Shown: positions 16,428 through 26,156 of the stretch, one piece after another
Numbering within the stretch: position 1 is the stretch's first letter
How the letters are laid out: each line of letters begins with the position of its first letter
Origin: SZUA-442 sp035461905
GTDB lineage: Bacteria; Actinomycetota; Acidimicrobiia; Spongiisociales; UBA5794
Assembly (NCBI GenBank): GCA_035461905.1
Contig: DATHUV010000143.1
Span: 29,381 to 93,380, forward strand
DNA: 64,000 nucleotides
Direction of reading: 5' to 3'
Notes under the pieces: generated by a model
Seen by the model: only the letters and a program-made list of their open reading frames with translations
Database searches by the model: none
What the model was told of the DNA's origin: nothing
Made by a program: the position numbers and the translations under genes

Positions 16428-19400
16428 ATGGTCGGAACCGAGAGTGCCGAGACTTCCCACTCATCGCTGGTAGATCAGCTGCTCGACCTGATCGAGGCGG
16501 AGGACCCGCCCGAGTATCGCGACATGTTGCGAACGTTCGCGACGCTGTACCTCAAACGTCTTCCTGATGCTGACGTTCCCGACCTCACCCCGGACCAGCT
16601 CATGGCAGAAGTCGTCGACTTGTTGTCGTTCATCGACGAGCGCAGGAAGGGCGAGACCGCCGTGCGTGTCTTCAGGCCGACGCTCGCAGAATGCGGTTAC
16701 GAGATCCACGGTTCCGTGGTCCAGGTCGTAGCGGACGACAGCCCGTTCCTCGTGGACTCCATCACGATGGCGGTTGGCCGCATGGACGCCGGCATCGAGC
16801 GCCATCTCCACCCCGTGGTCGGGACGGTTCGCAATACCGATGGACGAATCACCGCTCTGTCCGCCGCCAGGGGGAGCGCACATCGCGAGTCGATCCAGCA
16901 CGTCGAGCTGTCGCGTGTCCTGGAACCGGACGAGGAGGCACAGCTCAAAGAAGCCATCCACAACGCGCTCAGGGACGTCGAATGCGCTGTTCGGGATTTC
17001 GATCCGATGCGCGAAAAGGTCGCCGAAATGGAGGGTGTCGCGAAGGCGAGTGTCCACTTCTATGACTACGAGGAGGTCGCGGAGACCGTCGCGTTCCTCG
17101 AATGGCTGCTCGACGACAACTTCGTGTTCCTCGGGTATAGAACCTATCGGATCACCGAATCGGATCGGGGCAAGCTCGTCTCGGCAATACCCGAGAGCGG
17201 GCTCGGGATCCTCTCACCTGACGGTGAGGAGCTTCCACCCGTCCCCCTCGACGAGCTCCCGCCGCACCTTCGGGACCGCTACACCGGGGGTTCCCTGCTC
17301 GTCATCTCGAAGACGAACCGCCACGCGTCGGTGCATCGCGACGCACGAATGGACTACATCGGGATGCGACAGATCAACGAGGACGGCGTCATGGTCGCCG
17401 AGCTCAGGCTCCTCGGCCTGTTCACGTCGAAGGCATACATGACGCCGGCATCCGAGATTCCCGTGCTGAGACGCAAGCTCGCCCAGGTGCTCGTCGACCA
17501 GGACGTGATCGAGGGCTCCCACGACTACAAGTCCCTCGTGCAGGTGTTCGAGTCGTTCCCGAAGGACGATCTGTTCGCTATGAACGTCGATGCGCTGACC
17601 GAGGTTCTCGGAGACCTCGTCGAGACCGAGGAGGCGTCAACCGTTCGGCTGTTCGTGCGTCGCGATGCTCTCAGCAGGTACGTCGGGACGCTGGTGACGC
17701 TTCCGCGGGACCGCTTCAACGCTGACCTGAGGAAGCAGCTCCAGGACCTGTTCCTCAGGACCTTCGGTGGCCATGCCATCGACTACCGACTTGCCCTCGG
17801 TGAGTCCGGCGACGCTCGGATCCACTTCAGCGTCTGGGTCGAGGAGGGGGCGCCGATCGACGTCGACGTCGCAGAGCTCGAGAGGACCGTCATCGCCATG
17901 GCGCGAAATTGGGACGACAGGGTCGTCGAGGAGCTCATGTCGCGGGTCGATGAGGGCACCGCGAAGCGCCTGGGCGTCGCGTGGGCAGGGCTGTTCCCCA
18001 GTTACTACAAGACCTCCATGCCCATCGAGATCGCCGCAGGTGACATCCTCAAACTCGACCGCCTCATGAAGGCGGGGCAGGAGGTCGCCGTCGGGGTCCA
18101 GAACGAGGCCCTTTCGAATGCCCCGGACGCGACCGACCGCTTGTCGAGAATCACGGTGTACCGGTCCTCGGGCAAGCTGAACCTCTCCGCGATGATGCCG
18201 CTGATCGAGCATCTCGGGCTCGCCGTCGTCGAGGAAGTCCCGACGAGGCTGAAGAACGAGCAAGGGACCTTCATCCACGACTTCGGTGTCCTCACCAGGG
18301 ACGGCGGGCTTCTCGATGTCGAAACGGACGGACCACGCATCGAAGCGGCCCTCGAAGCGGTGCTTCGGGGCGAAGCCGAGTCCGACAGCCTCCACCGTCT
18401 CCTCATCTCCAGCACGCTCGACCATGACGACCTGACCGTCCTTCGCGCGTACCGGGCCTACTGGAGGTTGGTGACACCGGCGTTCTCGGTCGGGTACGTC
18501 GACGACACCCTCTCCGCCCACCCGGAGGTCGCCGAAATGATCGTCAGGCTGTTCCAGGCGCGCTTCTCCTCCGACAACGACCCCGACGTGGAGCAGGCGA
18601 TCGTGACCTCCATCCTCAACGCCCTCAACGAGGTGTCGTCGCTCGATGAGGATCGCATCCTGCGCGGGTTCCTCGACCTGATCCGGGCGACCGAGCGAAC
18701 GAACTATCGGGTCCCAGGCCGCACCTCCCTGTCCCTCAAGTTCCGGTCCGGGATCATTCCGGACATGCCGGAGCCCGCGCCACTCTTTGAGATCTACGTC
18801 TCGAGCCGCGACGTCGAAGGTGTTCACCTTCGGGGAGGGATGGTCGCAAGGGGAGGTATCCGTTGGTCCGACAGGCGGGAGGACTACCGGACAGAGGTGC
18901 TCGGGCTGATGAAGGCGCAGATGACGAAGAACGCCGTCATCGTGCCGACGGGCGCCAAGGGCGGTTTCGTCATGAAGCGCCACGCCGACGCAGGGGGGCC
19001 GACGTACGACGAGGTGCGTGCCGGCTACGAGACATTCATCCGCGGCCTCCTCGACGTCACCGACAACCGAGTCGGCGACTCGATCGTTGGCCCCGATGAC
19101 GTCGTGCGCCACGACGATGACGATCCGTACCTCGTCGTGGCCGCGGACAAGGGAACCGCGTCGTTCTCGGACACGGCCAACGCGTTGGCTGCCGACTACG
19201 GGTTCTGGCTCGACGACGCCTTCGCCTCAGGTGGCTCTGCCGGCTACGACCACAAAGCGCTCGGCATCACCGCACGCGGTGCGTGGGAATCCGTTCGTCG
19301 CCACTTCTTCGACCTCGGTGTGGACGTCGATGCCGACGAGGTCACGGCCGTTGGGATCGGTGACATGTCGGGAGATGTATTCGGCAACGGCATGTTGCTG

Positions 19401-21218
19401 TCCAAGCATCTCCGGCTCGTTGCCGCCTTCGACCATCGCCACATCTTCATCGATCCGGATCCGGACCCTGCGGCGGCCTGGATCGAGCGCAGTCGCATCG
19501 CCGGCCTCGGACGGTCGTCATGGCAGGACTATGACCCGACCGTCATCTCGAATGGTGGTGGTGTGTTTCCTCGGTCGGTGAAGCGGATCGACCTCACGCC
19601 CGAGATGCGAAAGGTCCTTGGGACGGATGCCGAGTTCGCGACACCCAGCGGGCTGATTCGCATGATCCTCATGGCACCCGTCGACCTGTTGTGGAATGGG
19701 GGCATCGGTACGTACGTGAAGTCGAGGTCAGAGACGAACGCCGAGGTGCAGGACCGATCGAACGACGCCGTGAGGGTCGACGCACGGGACCTCAGGTGCC
19801 GTGTCGTGGGGGAGGGCGGCAACCTCGGATTCACACAGCTCGGTCGTATCGAATTCGACAACCACGGTGGGCGCATCTTCACGGACTTCATCGACAACTC
19901 CGGCGGCGTCCACGCGTCGGACAGGGAGGTGAACCTCAAGATCCTGCTGCGGATGGCTCAAGAAGCCGGGGAGATCACCAGATCCGAGCGCGACGAGATC
20001 ATCGAGTCCGTATCCGACGACGTCGTCAGCGCCATCCTGTACGACAACTTCCTCCAGGCGCAGATGATCTCCCAGGAGGCAGAGAACTCCCGACGGACGA
20101 TCGAGGCGTACATCGAGCTGACGGACCGCCTCGAACGCGAGGGACTGCTGACGAGGGACATCGAGTTCCTCCCGAGCACCGAGGAAATGACCCAGCGATC
20201 GCGCGAGGGCAAGGGCATGTCACGCCCCGAGATCGCGGTTCTCCTCGCCTACGCGAAGATGAGCCTGACCGAGCACCTCAGGGTCTCGACGCTCCCTGAC
20301 GACAAGCACTTCGTTCCCGATCTCCTCGCGTACTTCCCTCCGCGTATCGTCGAGCGCTTCGAGCATCTGATCCTCCAGCACCCCCTCCGTCGCGAGCTGA
20401 TCTCAACGATCGTCGCGAACCAGGTGCTCAACTCCCAGGGCAGTACGTACTACTCGAGGATGCGCACCGTGTCGGGGTCATCCGCTGCGATGATCGTGCG
20501 TGCCTACCGAATAGCCAGGGCCGTCACGGACGCCCAGAGCCGATGGCATTCCATCGAGGAGCTCGGTGCGTCGGTGCGCCCCGAGACGGCCCGGATGATG
20601 CTCCAGGACATCGACCTGCTCGTGACGCTCGTGTCCCGGTGGTACCTCATGCAGGACCAGACATCGAGCATCGACGAGGAGGTCGCTGCTGCGAAGGAAG
20701 AATTCGCACGACTCTCGGACGGATTCCCGAACCTCGGTCCCGAAGAGTGGCGCGAGCCGTATGAGCGTGTCGCCTCAGACCTCGTCGCACAGGGCGTACC
20801 GGCCGACCTTGCGGTTCGGCATGCCTATCAGCGAGTGCTGCGGCGCGGTCCTGACATCGTCGATCTCGCAAACCGGTTCGATCGCGACGTCATGGAGGTT
20901 GCCGAGATCTACACGCAGGCGAGCCAGGAGTTCATGATCGGCTGGGTCGAGCGCCAGATCCGTCTCCTGCCCGGCACCACAGCCTTCGATCGCTTGGCCA
21001 TCGCTGCACTGCGTGACGACCTCCAGATCCTCCGACGTGAAGTCGTCTCGGCGATCCTGTCCGAGGCAGACGGCTCGATCGACGCCTTCATCGATGCCAA
21101 CGATCGGGTCATGCCCCGGATCGAACGGTGGCACCGGTGGCTGTCGAGGGACGGGATCCTCGACGTGTCCGCAGGCTTCATCGCGACCCGCCGGCTGCAC
21201 CAGATCCTCGTCCCCTGA
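16428..21218 (+). CDS. NAD-specific glutamate dehydrogenase (large, about 180 kDa class)
   Basis: 1596 residues, full length for the large class described from Streptomyces and proteobacteria. It oxidatively deaminates glutamate to 2-oxoglutarate with NAD+. The N-terminal half carries ACT-like regulatory segments (for example VVADDSPFLVDSITMAVGRM). The catalytic core lies at about residues 780-1200, with VHLRGGMVARGGIRWSDRRE, the Lys-containing PTGAKGGFV near 842, VVAADKGTASFSD and GDMSGDVFGNGMLLS. The rest is the helical C-terminal region. The in-frame extension upstream of 16428 would cross the promoter. Its position just before paa suggests links to carbon catabolism, but it has its own transcription unit. 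Confidence 0.93.
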   Translation: MVGTESAETSHSSLVDQLLDLIEAEDPPEYRDMLRTFATLYLKRLPDADVPDLTPDQLMAEVVDLLSFIDERRKGETAVRVFRPTLAECGYEIHGSVVQVVADDSPFLVDSITMAVGRMDAGIERHLHPVVGTVRNTDGRITALSAARGSAHRESIQHVELSRVLEPDEEAQLKEAIHNALRDVECAVRDFDPMREKVAEMEGVAKASVHFYDYEEVAETVAFLEWLLDDNFVFLGYRTYRITESDRGKLVSAIPESGLGILSPDGEELPPVPLDELPPHLRDRYTGGSLLVISKTNRHASVHRDARMDYIGMRQINEDGVMVAELRLLGLFTSKAYMTPASEIPVLRRKLAQVLVDQDVIEGSHDYKSLVQVFESFPKDDLFAMNVDALTEVLGDLVETEEASTVRLFVRRDALSRYVGTLVTLPRDRFNADLRKQLQDLFLRTFGGHAIDYRLALGESGDARIHFSVWVEEGAPIDVDVAELERTVIAMARNWDDRVVEELMSRVDEGTAKRLGVAWAGLFPSYYKTSMPIEIAAGDILKLDRLMKAGQEVAVGVQNEALSNAPDATDRLSRITVYRSSGKLNLSAMMPLIEHLGLAVVEEVPTRLKNEQGTFIHDFGVLTRDGGLLDVETDGPRIEAALEAVLRGEAESDSLHRLLISSTLDHDDLTVLRAYRAYWRLVTPAFSVGYVDDTLSAHPEVAEMIVRLFQARFSSDNDPDVEQAIVTSILNALNEVSSLDEDRILRGFLDLIRATERTNYRVPGRTSLSLKFRSGIIPDMPEPAPLFEIYVSSRDVEGVHLRGGMVARGGIRWSDRREDYRTEVLGLMKAQMTKNAVIVPTGAKGGFVMKRHADAGGPTYDEVRAGYETFIRGLLDVTDNRVGDSIVGPDDVVRHDDDDPYLVVAADKGTASFSDTANALAADYGFWLDDAFASGGSAGYDHKALGITARGAWESVRRHFFDLGVDVDADEVTAVGIGDMSGDVFGNGMLLSKHLRLVAAFDHRHIFIDPDPDPAAAWIERSRIAGLGRSSWQDYDPTVISNGGGVFPRSVKRIDLTPEMRKVLGTDAEFATPSGLIRMILMAPVDLLWNGGIGTYVKSRSETNAEVQDRSNDAVRVDARDLRCRVVGEGGNLGFTQLGRIEFDNHGGRIFTDFIDNSGGVHASDREVNLKILLRMAQEAGEITRSERDEIIESVSDDVVSAILYDNFLQAQMISQEAENSRRTIEAYIELTDRLEREGLLTRDIEFLPSTEEMTQRSREGKGMSRPEIAVLLAYAKMSLTEHLRVSTLPDDKHFVPDLLAYFPPRIVERFEHLILQHPLRRELISTIVANQVLNSQGSTYYSRMRTVSGSSAAMIVRAYRIARAVTDAQSRWHSIEELGASVRPETARMMLQDIDLLVTLVSRWYLMQDQTSSIDEEVAAAKEEFARLSDGFPNLGPEEWREPYERVASDLVAQGVPADLAVRHAYQRVLRRGPDIVDLANRFDRDVMEVAEIYTQASQEFMIGWVERQIRLLPGTTAFDRLAIAALRDDLQILRREVVSAILSEADGSIDAFIDANDRVMPRIERWHRWLSRDGILDVSAGFIATRRLHQILVP

Positions 21219-21248
21219 CGGGGGCACGACCGTCATTCAACCACACCG

Positions 21249-21277
21249 TTTACAAACGAACGTTCGTTTGATATCCT
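21249..21277 (+). promoter_or_regulatory. paa promoter with embedded 18-bp TetR operator
   Basis: A -35 (TTTACA, 21249-21254) and a -10 (TATCCT, 21272-21277) are separated by exactly 17 bases. A perfect palindrome CAAACGAAC/GTTCGTTTG (21253-21270) overlaps the end of the -35 and fills the spacer. Binding there would block RNA polymerase. The last gene of the operon encodes a TetR regulator, the obvious ligand of this site. Confidence 0.8.
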
Positions 21278-21300
21278 CCTGCCTCGAGGAGAGGAGGCAC

Positions 21301-22245
21301 GTGGACAACGTGACACGACAAGAGGCATTCGACGCGATCATCGCCGCCGACGAGAAGGTGGAGCCGCGCGACTGGATGCCGGACGGTTACCGAGCGACCT
21401 TGATACGCCAGATGGCACAGCATGCGCACAGCGAGGTCATCGGCATGCAACCCGAAGCGAACTGGATCACGCGCGCGCCGACGCTCCTGCGCAAGGCGAT
21501 CCTCATGGCGAAGGTCCAGGACGAGGCGGGCCACGGTCTGTACCTCTACTCGGCAGCCGAGACGCTCGGCGTGTCGCGCGACGAGTTGCAGGACCTCCTC
21601 CATGACGGCGAGCAGAAGTACTCGTCGATCTTCAACTACCCGACGCTGTCGTGGGCTGACATGGGCGCGATCGGCTGGCTCGTCGACGGCGCGGCCATCG
21701 TCAACCAGATCGTGCTGCAGGGGACGTCCTATGGGCCCTATTCGCGTGCGATGGTCAAGATCTGCAAGGAGGAGAGCTTCCACGCCCGGCAGGGCTACTC
21801 GATCATGATGGCCCTCGCCAACGGAACCGACGAGCAGAAGGCGATGGCCCAGGACGCGATCGATCGATGGTGGTGGCCGGCGCTGATGATGTTCGGTCCA
21901 CACGACTCCGAGTCCTCACACACCGAGCAGTCGATGGCATGGAAGGTCAAGCGCATCACCAACGATGACCTTCGTCAGATGTTCATCGACCAGACGGTGC
22001 CACAGGCGCATTACCTCGGATGCGTAATCCCCGATCCGGACCTGCGGTTCGATGAGGAGGCAGGGCACTGGCGCATCGGCGAGATCGACTGGGACGAGTT
22101 CTGGGCGACGATCAAGGGCGATGGTCGCCTCAACCGTGAGCGGATCGCCCACAAGACGAAGGCGTGGAACGACGGCGCATGGGTGCGCGAGGCGGCAACG
22201 GCGTATGCGGCGAAGTCGAGTGCCCGATTGGAGGGGGTCGCATGA
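21301..22245 (+). CDS. paaA: Phenylacetyl-CoA 1,2-epoxidase subunit A (catalytic)
   Basis: 314 residues from GTG at 21301, with GAGGAGAGGAGG upstream. PaaA is the di-iron catalytic subunit that epoxidises the ring of phenylacetyl-CoA with O2. The ligand motifs are seen as QDEAGHG and KEESFHARQG. The segment PEANWITRAPTLLRKAILMAKVQDE is typical of the family. It heads the operon, is coupled to paaB by an ATGA overlap, and lies just downstream of the operator-promoter. Confidence 0.94.
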   Translation: MDNVTRQEAFDAIIAADEKVEPRDWMPDGYRATLIRQMAQHAHSEVIGMQPEANWITRAPTLLRKAILMAKVQDEAGHGLYLYSAAETLGVSRDELQDLLHDGEQKYSSIFNYPTLSWADMGAIGWLVDGAAIVNQIVLQGTSYGPYSRAMVKICKEESFHARQGYSIMMALANGTDEQKAMAQDAIDRWWWPALMMFGPHDSESSHTEQSMAWKVKRITNDDLRQMFIDQTVPQAHYLGCVIPDPDLRFDEEAGHWRIGEIDWDEFWATIKGDGRLNRERIAHKTKAWNDGAWVREAATAYAAKSSARLEGVA

Positions 22246-22583
22246 GTTACGACGTTCCCGTCGCACCCGGCGACGAGCCGGTCAAGGTGCCCACCGGCAC
22301 ACACAAGGATCACGGGTGGCCCCTGTGGGAGGTGTTCGTGCGCGCACGGCGCGGCCTCAGCCACACCCACGTCGGTTCGCTCCACGCCCCCGATGCGGAG
22401 ACGGCGATCCAGAACGCACGAGACGGCTACACGAGGCGAGCCGAGGGGGTCAGCGTCTGGGTCGTGCCCTCGACCGAGATCCACGCATCCGATGACCCGG
22501 ACTCGATGTTCGCTCCGTTCGAGGACAAGCCGTACCGGCATCCGACCTTCTACGAGATCCCCGCTGAGGTCGGGCAACTGTGA
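22242..22583 (+). CDS. paaB: Phenylacetyl-CoA epoxidase subunit B
   Basis: 113 residues. PaaB is the small bridging subunit required for an active PaaABC(E) complex. WEVFVRARRGLSHTHVGSLH, AIQNARDGYTRR and EGVSVWVVPS are the conserved PaaB blocks. Length is normal. It starts inside the paaA stop (ATGA) and ends in a GTGA overlap with paaC. Confidence 0.93.
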   Translation: MSYDVPVAPGDEPVKVPTGTHKDHGWPLWEVFVRARRGLSHTHVGSLHAPDAETAIQNARDGYTRRAEGVSVWVVPSTEIHASDDPDSMFAPFEDKPYRHPTFYEIPAEVGQL

Positions 22584-23347
22584 ACACGGTTACGACCTCG
22601 ACGGCACTTGGCACCTATCTCGTCCGGTTGGCGGACGACAACCTCGTCATCGGACAGCGCCTCGGTGAGTACATCTCGCACGCGCCCGAGCTCGAGGAGG
22701 ACCTTGCGATCGCCAACACCGGCCTCGACCACGTCGGGATGGCACGGCATCTCTACACCCTTGCCGGGGAGGTAGAGGGAGACGGCCGCAGCGAGGACGA
22801 CTTCGCCATGTTCCGTTCCGAGCGCGAATTCACGAACGTGCTGCTCGTGGAGCAGCCGAACGTCGACTTCGGCTACCTCACCACCCGCCAGTTCTTCTTC
22901 GATGCCTATCAGGTCCCCCTGTGGCTGCGGCTGAGCGCGTCGACGCACGACCAGCTCGCAGGCATCGCAGCCAAGGGCCTCAAGGAAGCGACCTATCACC
23001 TCCGCCGGTCGTCCTCGTGGATGATCCGCCTCGGTGACGGCACGCCTGAGAGCCACCGGCGCGTCCAGGAGTCGATCGACGGACTGTGGCGGTTCACTTC
23101 TGAGCTGTGCGCGACCGATGACGTGGAAGCCGAGCTCGCCGATGCAGGAGTGGCGCCACGATCGTCAGATCTGCGAACGGAGTGGGAGCGGACCGTCGAT
23201 GCCGTCTTCGAGGAAGCGACCCTCGCCCGCAGCGCCGACGCCTTCCAGACATCGGGAGGCAGGACAGGGATGCACACCGAGTATCTCGGACACCTCCTCG
23301 CCCAGTTGCAGTGGATGCAGCGTTCCCACCCGGGGTTGTCATGGTGA
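22580..23347 (+). CDS. paaC: Phenylacetyl-CoA epoxidase subunit C (structural)
   Basis: 255 residues, GTG start. PaaC is the ferritin-like partner of PaaA that lacks an intact di-iron site but holds the heterodimer. LADDNLVIGQRLGEYISHAP and ANTGLDHVGMARHLY are diagnostic, as are KGLKEATYHLRRSSSWMIRL and the terminal MHTEYLGHLLAQLQWMQRSH. It overlaps paaD at its 3' end. Confidence 0.93.
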   Translation: MNTVTTSTALGTYLVRLADDNLVIGQRLGEYISHAPELEEDLAIANTGLDHVGMARHLYTLAGEVEGDGRSEDDFAMFRSEREFTNVLLVEQPNVDFGYLTTRQFFFDAYQVPLWLRLSASTHDQLAGIAAKGLKEATYHLRRSSSWMIRLGDGTPESHRRVQESIDGLWRFTSELCATDDVEAELADAGVAPRSSDLRTEWERTVDAVFEEATLARSADAFQTSGGRTGMHTEYLGHLLAQLQWMQRSHPGLSW

Positions 23348-23820
23348 CGGCCACCGTCGACGTCGCCGAGACCGCCCGTCGGTTGCTCGATCAGGTCACC
23401 GATCCCGAGATCCCCGTCCTCACGATCGCCGACATCGGCATCCTGCGTGGCGTCGACGTGGGTTTCGACGGCCGCGTCGTCGTGACGATCACCCCGACGT
23501 ATTCGGGATGCCCTGCGATGGACGTCATCGCAGAGGACATCGTGACGGTGCTGGCGTCGGAGGGGTTCGACGCGTCCGTCGAGATGACATTCACCCCGGC
23601 ATGGACGACGGAGTGGATGACGGAGGAGGCCAAGGCGAAGCTCGCAGGTTTCGGCATCGCGCCGCCGGGTTCCGTCATCGGGATCGTCGACGAGGTCTTG
23701 TGCCCGAATTGCTCCGAAGCCACCTCGCGCATCATCTCGGAGTACTCATCAACGGCCTGCAAGCGCATGCTCGTGTGCACATCGTGCGGCGAGCCCTTCG
23801 ACCAGTTCAAGGCGATCTGA
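23341..23820 (+). CDS. paaD: PaaD, epoxidase iron-sulfur/maturation factor
   Basis: 159 residues from ATG at 23341; the adjacent GTG at 23344 gives the GTGA overlap used elsewhere in the operon and is an equal candidate. The N-terminal 100 residues are a MIP18/DUF59 domain (VTDPEIPVLTIADIGILRGV, PTYSGCPAMDVI). The C-terminus has a zinc-ribbon-like pair, CPNC and CTSCGE, plus a further Cys. PaaD is thought to mature the Fe-S or di-iron centres of the complex. It is joined to paaE by a TGATG overlap. Confidence 0.92.
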   Translation: MVTATVDVAETARRLLDQVTDPEIPVLTIADIGILRGVDVGFDGRVVVTITPTYSGCPAMDVIAEDIVTVLASEGFDASVEMTFTPAWTTEWMTEEAKAKLAGFGIAPPGSVIGIVDEVLCPNCSEATSRIISEYSSTACKRMLVCTSCGEPFDQFKAI

Positions 23821-24881
23821 TGGAAGCCGTCGAGTTCCATCCGCTCACGGTGCGTGCGATCGATCGGCTGACCGACGAGGCGGTGTGCGTCACGTTCGAC
23901 GTCCCGGACGACCTCCGGCCCATGTACGCCCACGTGCCCGGTCAGCACATGATCCTCCGGACCTCCCTCGACGGTGTCGACGTCCGCAGGAGCTACTCGA
24001 TCTGCTCGCCTTCGGGGGACGCGGACCTCCGGGTGGGCATCAAACTCCTGCGGGGTGGTGCCTTCTCGACCTGGGCGAACAGCAAGCTCGAACCGGGCGC
24101 CGTCATCGAAGCGACTCCGCCGACGGGTGAGTTCATGCATGCCCCCTCGAACAACGGCGTGCGTTCATACGCTGCGATCGTTGCGGGGAGCGGAATCACG
24201 CCGGTGCTCTCGATCATCGCTTCGACGCTCAGGGATGAGCCTGAGGCCCTATTCACCCTCATTTACGGGAACCGCGAAGGGCGATCGGTGATGTTCCTCG
24301 ACGAGATCGACGCCCTCAAGGGTGCGTATCCGGACCGTTTCATGGTGATGCACGTCTTGAGTCGGGAGTCGCACATCGTCCCCCTGTTCGAGGGCCGCAT
24401 CGACGCAGAGAAGCTCGGGCAGCTCTTCTCCACCGTCGTGGATCCCGAGACGGTCGACTCGTGGTTCCTGTGCGGTCCTCGCGGCATGGTCGAGGACGCT
24501 CGTCAGGTGCTCGAGGATCGAGGCGTTCCATCGGACGTCGTACACGACGAGTTGTTCTATGCAGGGGACGGCCCTCCGGTGATCGCAATGGACGACGTGG
24601 TGGGTTCCACCGTGCGCTTCACGCTCCACGGGCGCACATCGACGGTCGTCATCGACCCGGACGGAGCACCGATCCTCGACCACGTGTTGTCCGTTAGGCC
24701 GGAAGGGCCGTTCTCGTGCCGGAGCGGGGCTTGTGCGTCGTGTCGGGCGAGGGTGATCGAGGGCGAGGTCCGGATGGACAGGAACTGGAGCCTCAACGGC
24801 GAAGAGGTGGCGGGTGGCCACATCCTGACATGCCAGTCCCATCCCGTGTCCGATGTCGTCGAGCTCACCTACGACGTATGA
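23820..24881 (+). CDS. paaE: Phenylacetyl-CoA epoxidase reductase subunit E
   Basis: 353 residues. PaaE feeds electrons from NAD(P)H to PaaA. The FAD domain shows RRSYSICSP. The nucleotide domain has IVAGSGITPVLSI, LIYGNRE and FLCGPRGMVEDA. The C-terminal plant-type [2Fe-2S] ferredoxin has CRSGACASC with the fourth Cys in ILTCQSHP. Domain order and length match known PaaE. It overlaps the regulator gene by ATGA. Confidence 0.94.
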   Translation: MEAVEFHPLTVRAIDRLTDEAVCVTFDVPDDLRPMYAHVPGQHMILRTSLDGVDVRRSYSICSPSGDADLRVGIKLLRGGAFSTWANSKLEPGAVIEATPPTGEFMHAPSNNGVRSYAAIVAGSGITPVLSIIASTLRDEPEALFTLIYGNREGRSVMFLDEIDALKGAYPDRFMVMHVLSRESHIVPLFEGRIDAEKLGQLFSTVVDPETVDSWFLCGPRGMVEDARQVLEDRGVPSDVVHDELFYAGDGPPVIAMDDVVGSTVRFTLHGRTSTVVIDPDGAPILDHVLSVRPEGPFSCRSGACASCRARVIEGEVRMDRNWSLNGEEVAGGHILTCQSHPVSDVVELTYDV

Positions 24882-25453
24882 GCCGCCTCACACGCGATGA
24901 CATCGTCACCGGGGCGGGGCGGCGTTTCGCCACCCACGGGTATCACGGGACCTCGATGCGGGATCTCGGAGACGACCTCGGGATCCTGGGCTCGTCGATC
25001 TACGCCCACGTGGGCGGGAAGCAGGAGCTCCTCGTCGCCGTGATCGAACGTGGCGCAGGGTTCTTCGACGCTGCTGCAGCCGGAGCGGTCGATGCCGGTG
25101 CCGACCCACCAGAGACTCTTCGACTGCTGATCGCGGCACACATCGACGTCGTTCTCGACCATCGTCCCGAGGCACGGACGTACCTGTTCGAGACGAGCTT
25201 CCTCGACGAGGAGGAACGCGGTCGCGTTGCTCGCGCCCGCGACCGCTACGAGCAGGTCTTCGTCGACGTGATCGCACAGGGCGTTGCAGAGGGGTTCTTC
25301 CCGATGCACAGCGACCCGAGGCTCGCGGCCGTCTACGTGTTGTCGATCCTCAACACGGTGGGCGGGTGGTTCAACGAGTCGGGGAGATTCGACCGGTCAG
25401 CGCTCGCCCATGACGCACACACGTTCGTGATGAAGGGCCTCGGCGGCTCGTGA
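24878..25453 (+). CDS. TetR-family repressor, probable PaaR
   Basis: 191 residues. The N-terminal helix-turn-helix (RDDIVTGAGRRFATHGYHGTSMRDLGDDLGILGSSIYAHVGGKQELL) is canonical TetR. The C-terminal domain has the TetR_C-like ligand-binding helices ending in VLSILNTVGGWFNESGRFD. It is the last gene of the paa operon, so it would be made together with the enzyme it controls. The palindrome at 21253-21270 is the predicted operator. PaaR-type repressors elsewhere are released by phenylacetyl-CoA; that is assumed here, not shown. Confidence 0.88.
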   Translation: MSRLTRDDIVTGAGRRFATHGYHGTSMRDLGDDLGILGSSIYAHVGGKQELLVAVIERGAGFFDAAAAGAVDAGADPPETLRLLIAAHIDVVLDHRPEARTYLFETSFLDEEERGRVARARDRYEQVFVDVIAQGVAEGFFPMHSDPRLAAVYVLSILNTVGGWFNESGRFDRSALAHDAHTFVMKGLGGS

Positions 25454-25463
25454 CCGGTCGGCG

Positions 25464-26156
25464 CTAGCCGGGCGTCCCCGGAGCGGTCGATCTGTCCTTG
25501 GCATCGGCGGTGAGGTCGACCGTGAGTTCCTCCCCGCTGCTCAGGATCACCCTGGCGCTGTCGGCTTGGGAACCTTCGGGCCCCGCTGCGAGGAGGATCC
25601 TCCGTACGTCGGCGAGGTGGCCCTCCATCTCCCTGCGGTACCGGTCGGATTCGGCTCGGATCTGCTTCGCCTCGGTACGAGCGGCCTCGAGGACACGATC
25701 GGCCTCGGCCTCGCGACGACGTGCGATGTCCTCGGCCTCACCGACGATGCGATCGGCCTCGGTCCGAGCACGCTCGGTGATCTGCACAACCTCGTCGGTG
25801 CGGAGCTTCGCCTTCGCCTCAGCCTCGGCGATGATCGCGGCAGCGGATCGCGATGCGTCGGAACCTTCACCAAGACCTGCGGCCGCGGTCATGGCAGCAG
25901 CCTCGGCGCGGGCCTCGTCGATGATGGTCGCCCGAGCCCTGCGAGCCTCTTCGAGTTCGGCGTCGATGGAAGCCCTGAGGGCGTCGAGCTCGGCGTTCGC
26001 CTTGTCCGCCTTCCTGCCGGCGATGGCGAGCTGCTCCTCGAGTCCAGAGACGTATGCGGCGGCGTCATCGAGGAAGGCGTCGACCTCGGTGCGGTCGTAA
26101 CCGCGAAGCGATGTCGTGAACCGTCGATCCTGGATCTTTCGAGCGGAGAGTTCCAT
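25464..26156 (-). CDS. DivIVA-domain coiled-coil protein
   Basis: 230 residues from the ATG ending at 26156, with GGAGGCAGGG just upstream; two earlier in-frame ATGs lack this. The N-terminus has the DivIVA membrane-curvature motif (ELSARKIQDRRFTTSLRGYDRTEVDAFLDD). A long Ala/Glu/Arg-rich coiled coil covers residues about 40-190. Such proteins mark poles or septa and organise growth in actinobacteria. A minus-strand -10 (TATCGT, 26190-26185) lies upstream. It is shorter than Wag31 and lacks its insertion, so an accessory paralogue (SepIVA-like) is possible. Confidence 0.87.
   Translation of the reverse strand: MELSARKIQDRRFTTSLRGYDRTEVDAFLDDAAAYVSGLEEQLAIAGRKADKANAELDALRASIDAELEEARRARATIIDEARAEAAAMTAAAGLGEGSDASRSAAAIIAEAEAKAKLRTDEVVQITERARTEADRIVGEAEDIARRREAEADRVLEAARTEAKQIRAESDRYRREMEGHLADVRRILLAAGPEGSQADSARVILSSGEELTVDLTADAKDRSTAPGTPG

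Noticed and set aside
17637..19112. A 491-codon open frame antisense to the GDH gene
   Set aside because: The sense strand encodes conserved NAD-GDH blocks throughout; the antisense product has no domain and an implausible composition.
24878..25453. The TetR gene as a separate transcription unit
   Set aside because: It starts inside the paaE stop codon (ATGA), and no promoter is visible before it.
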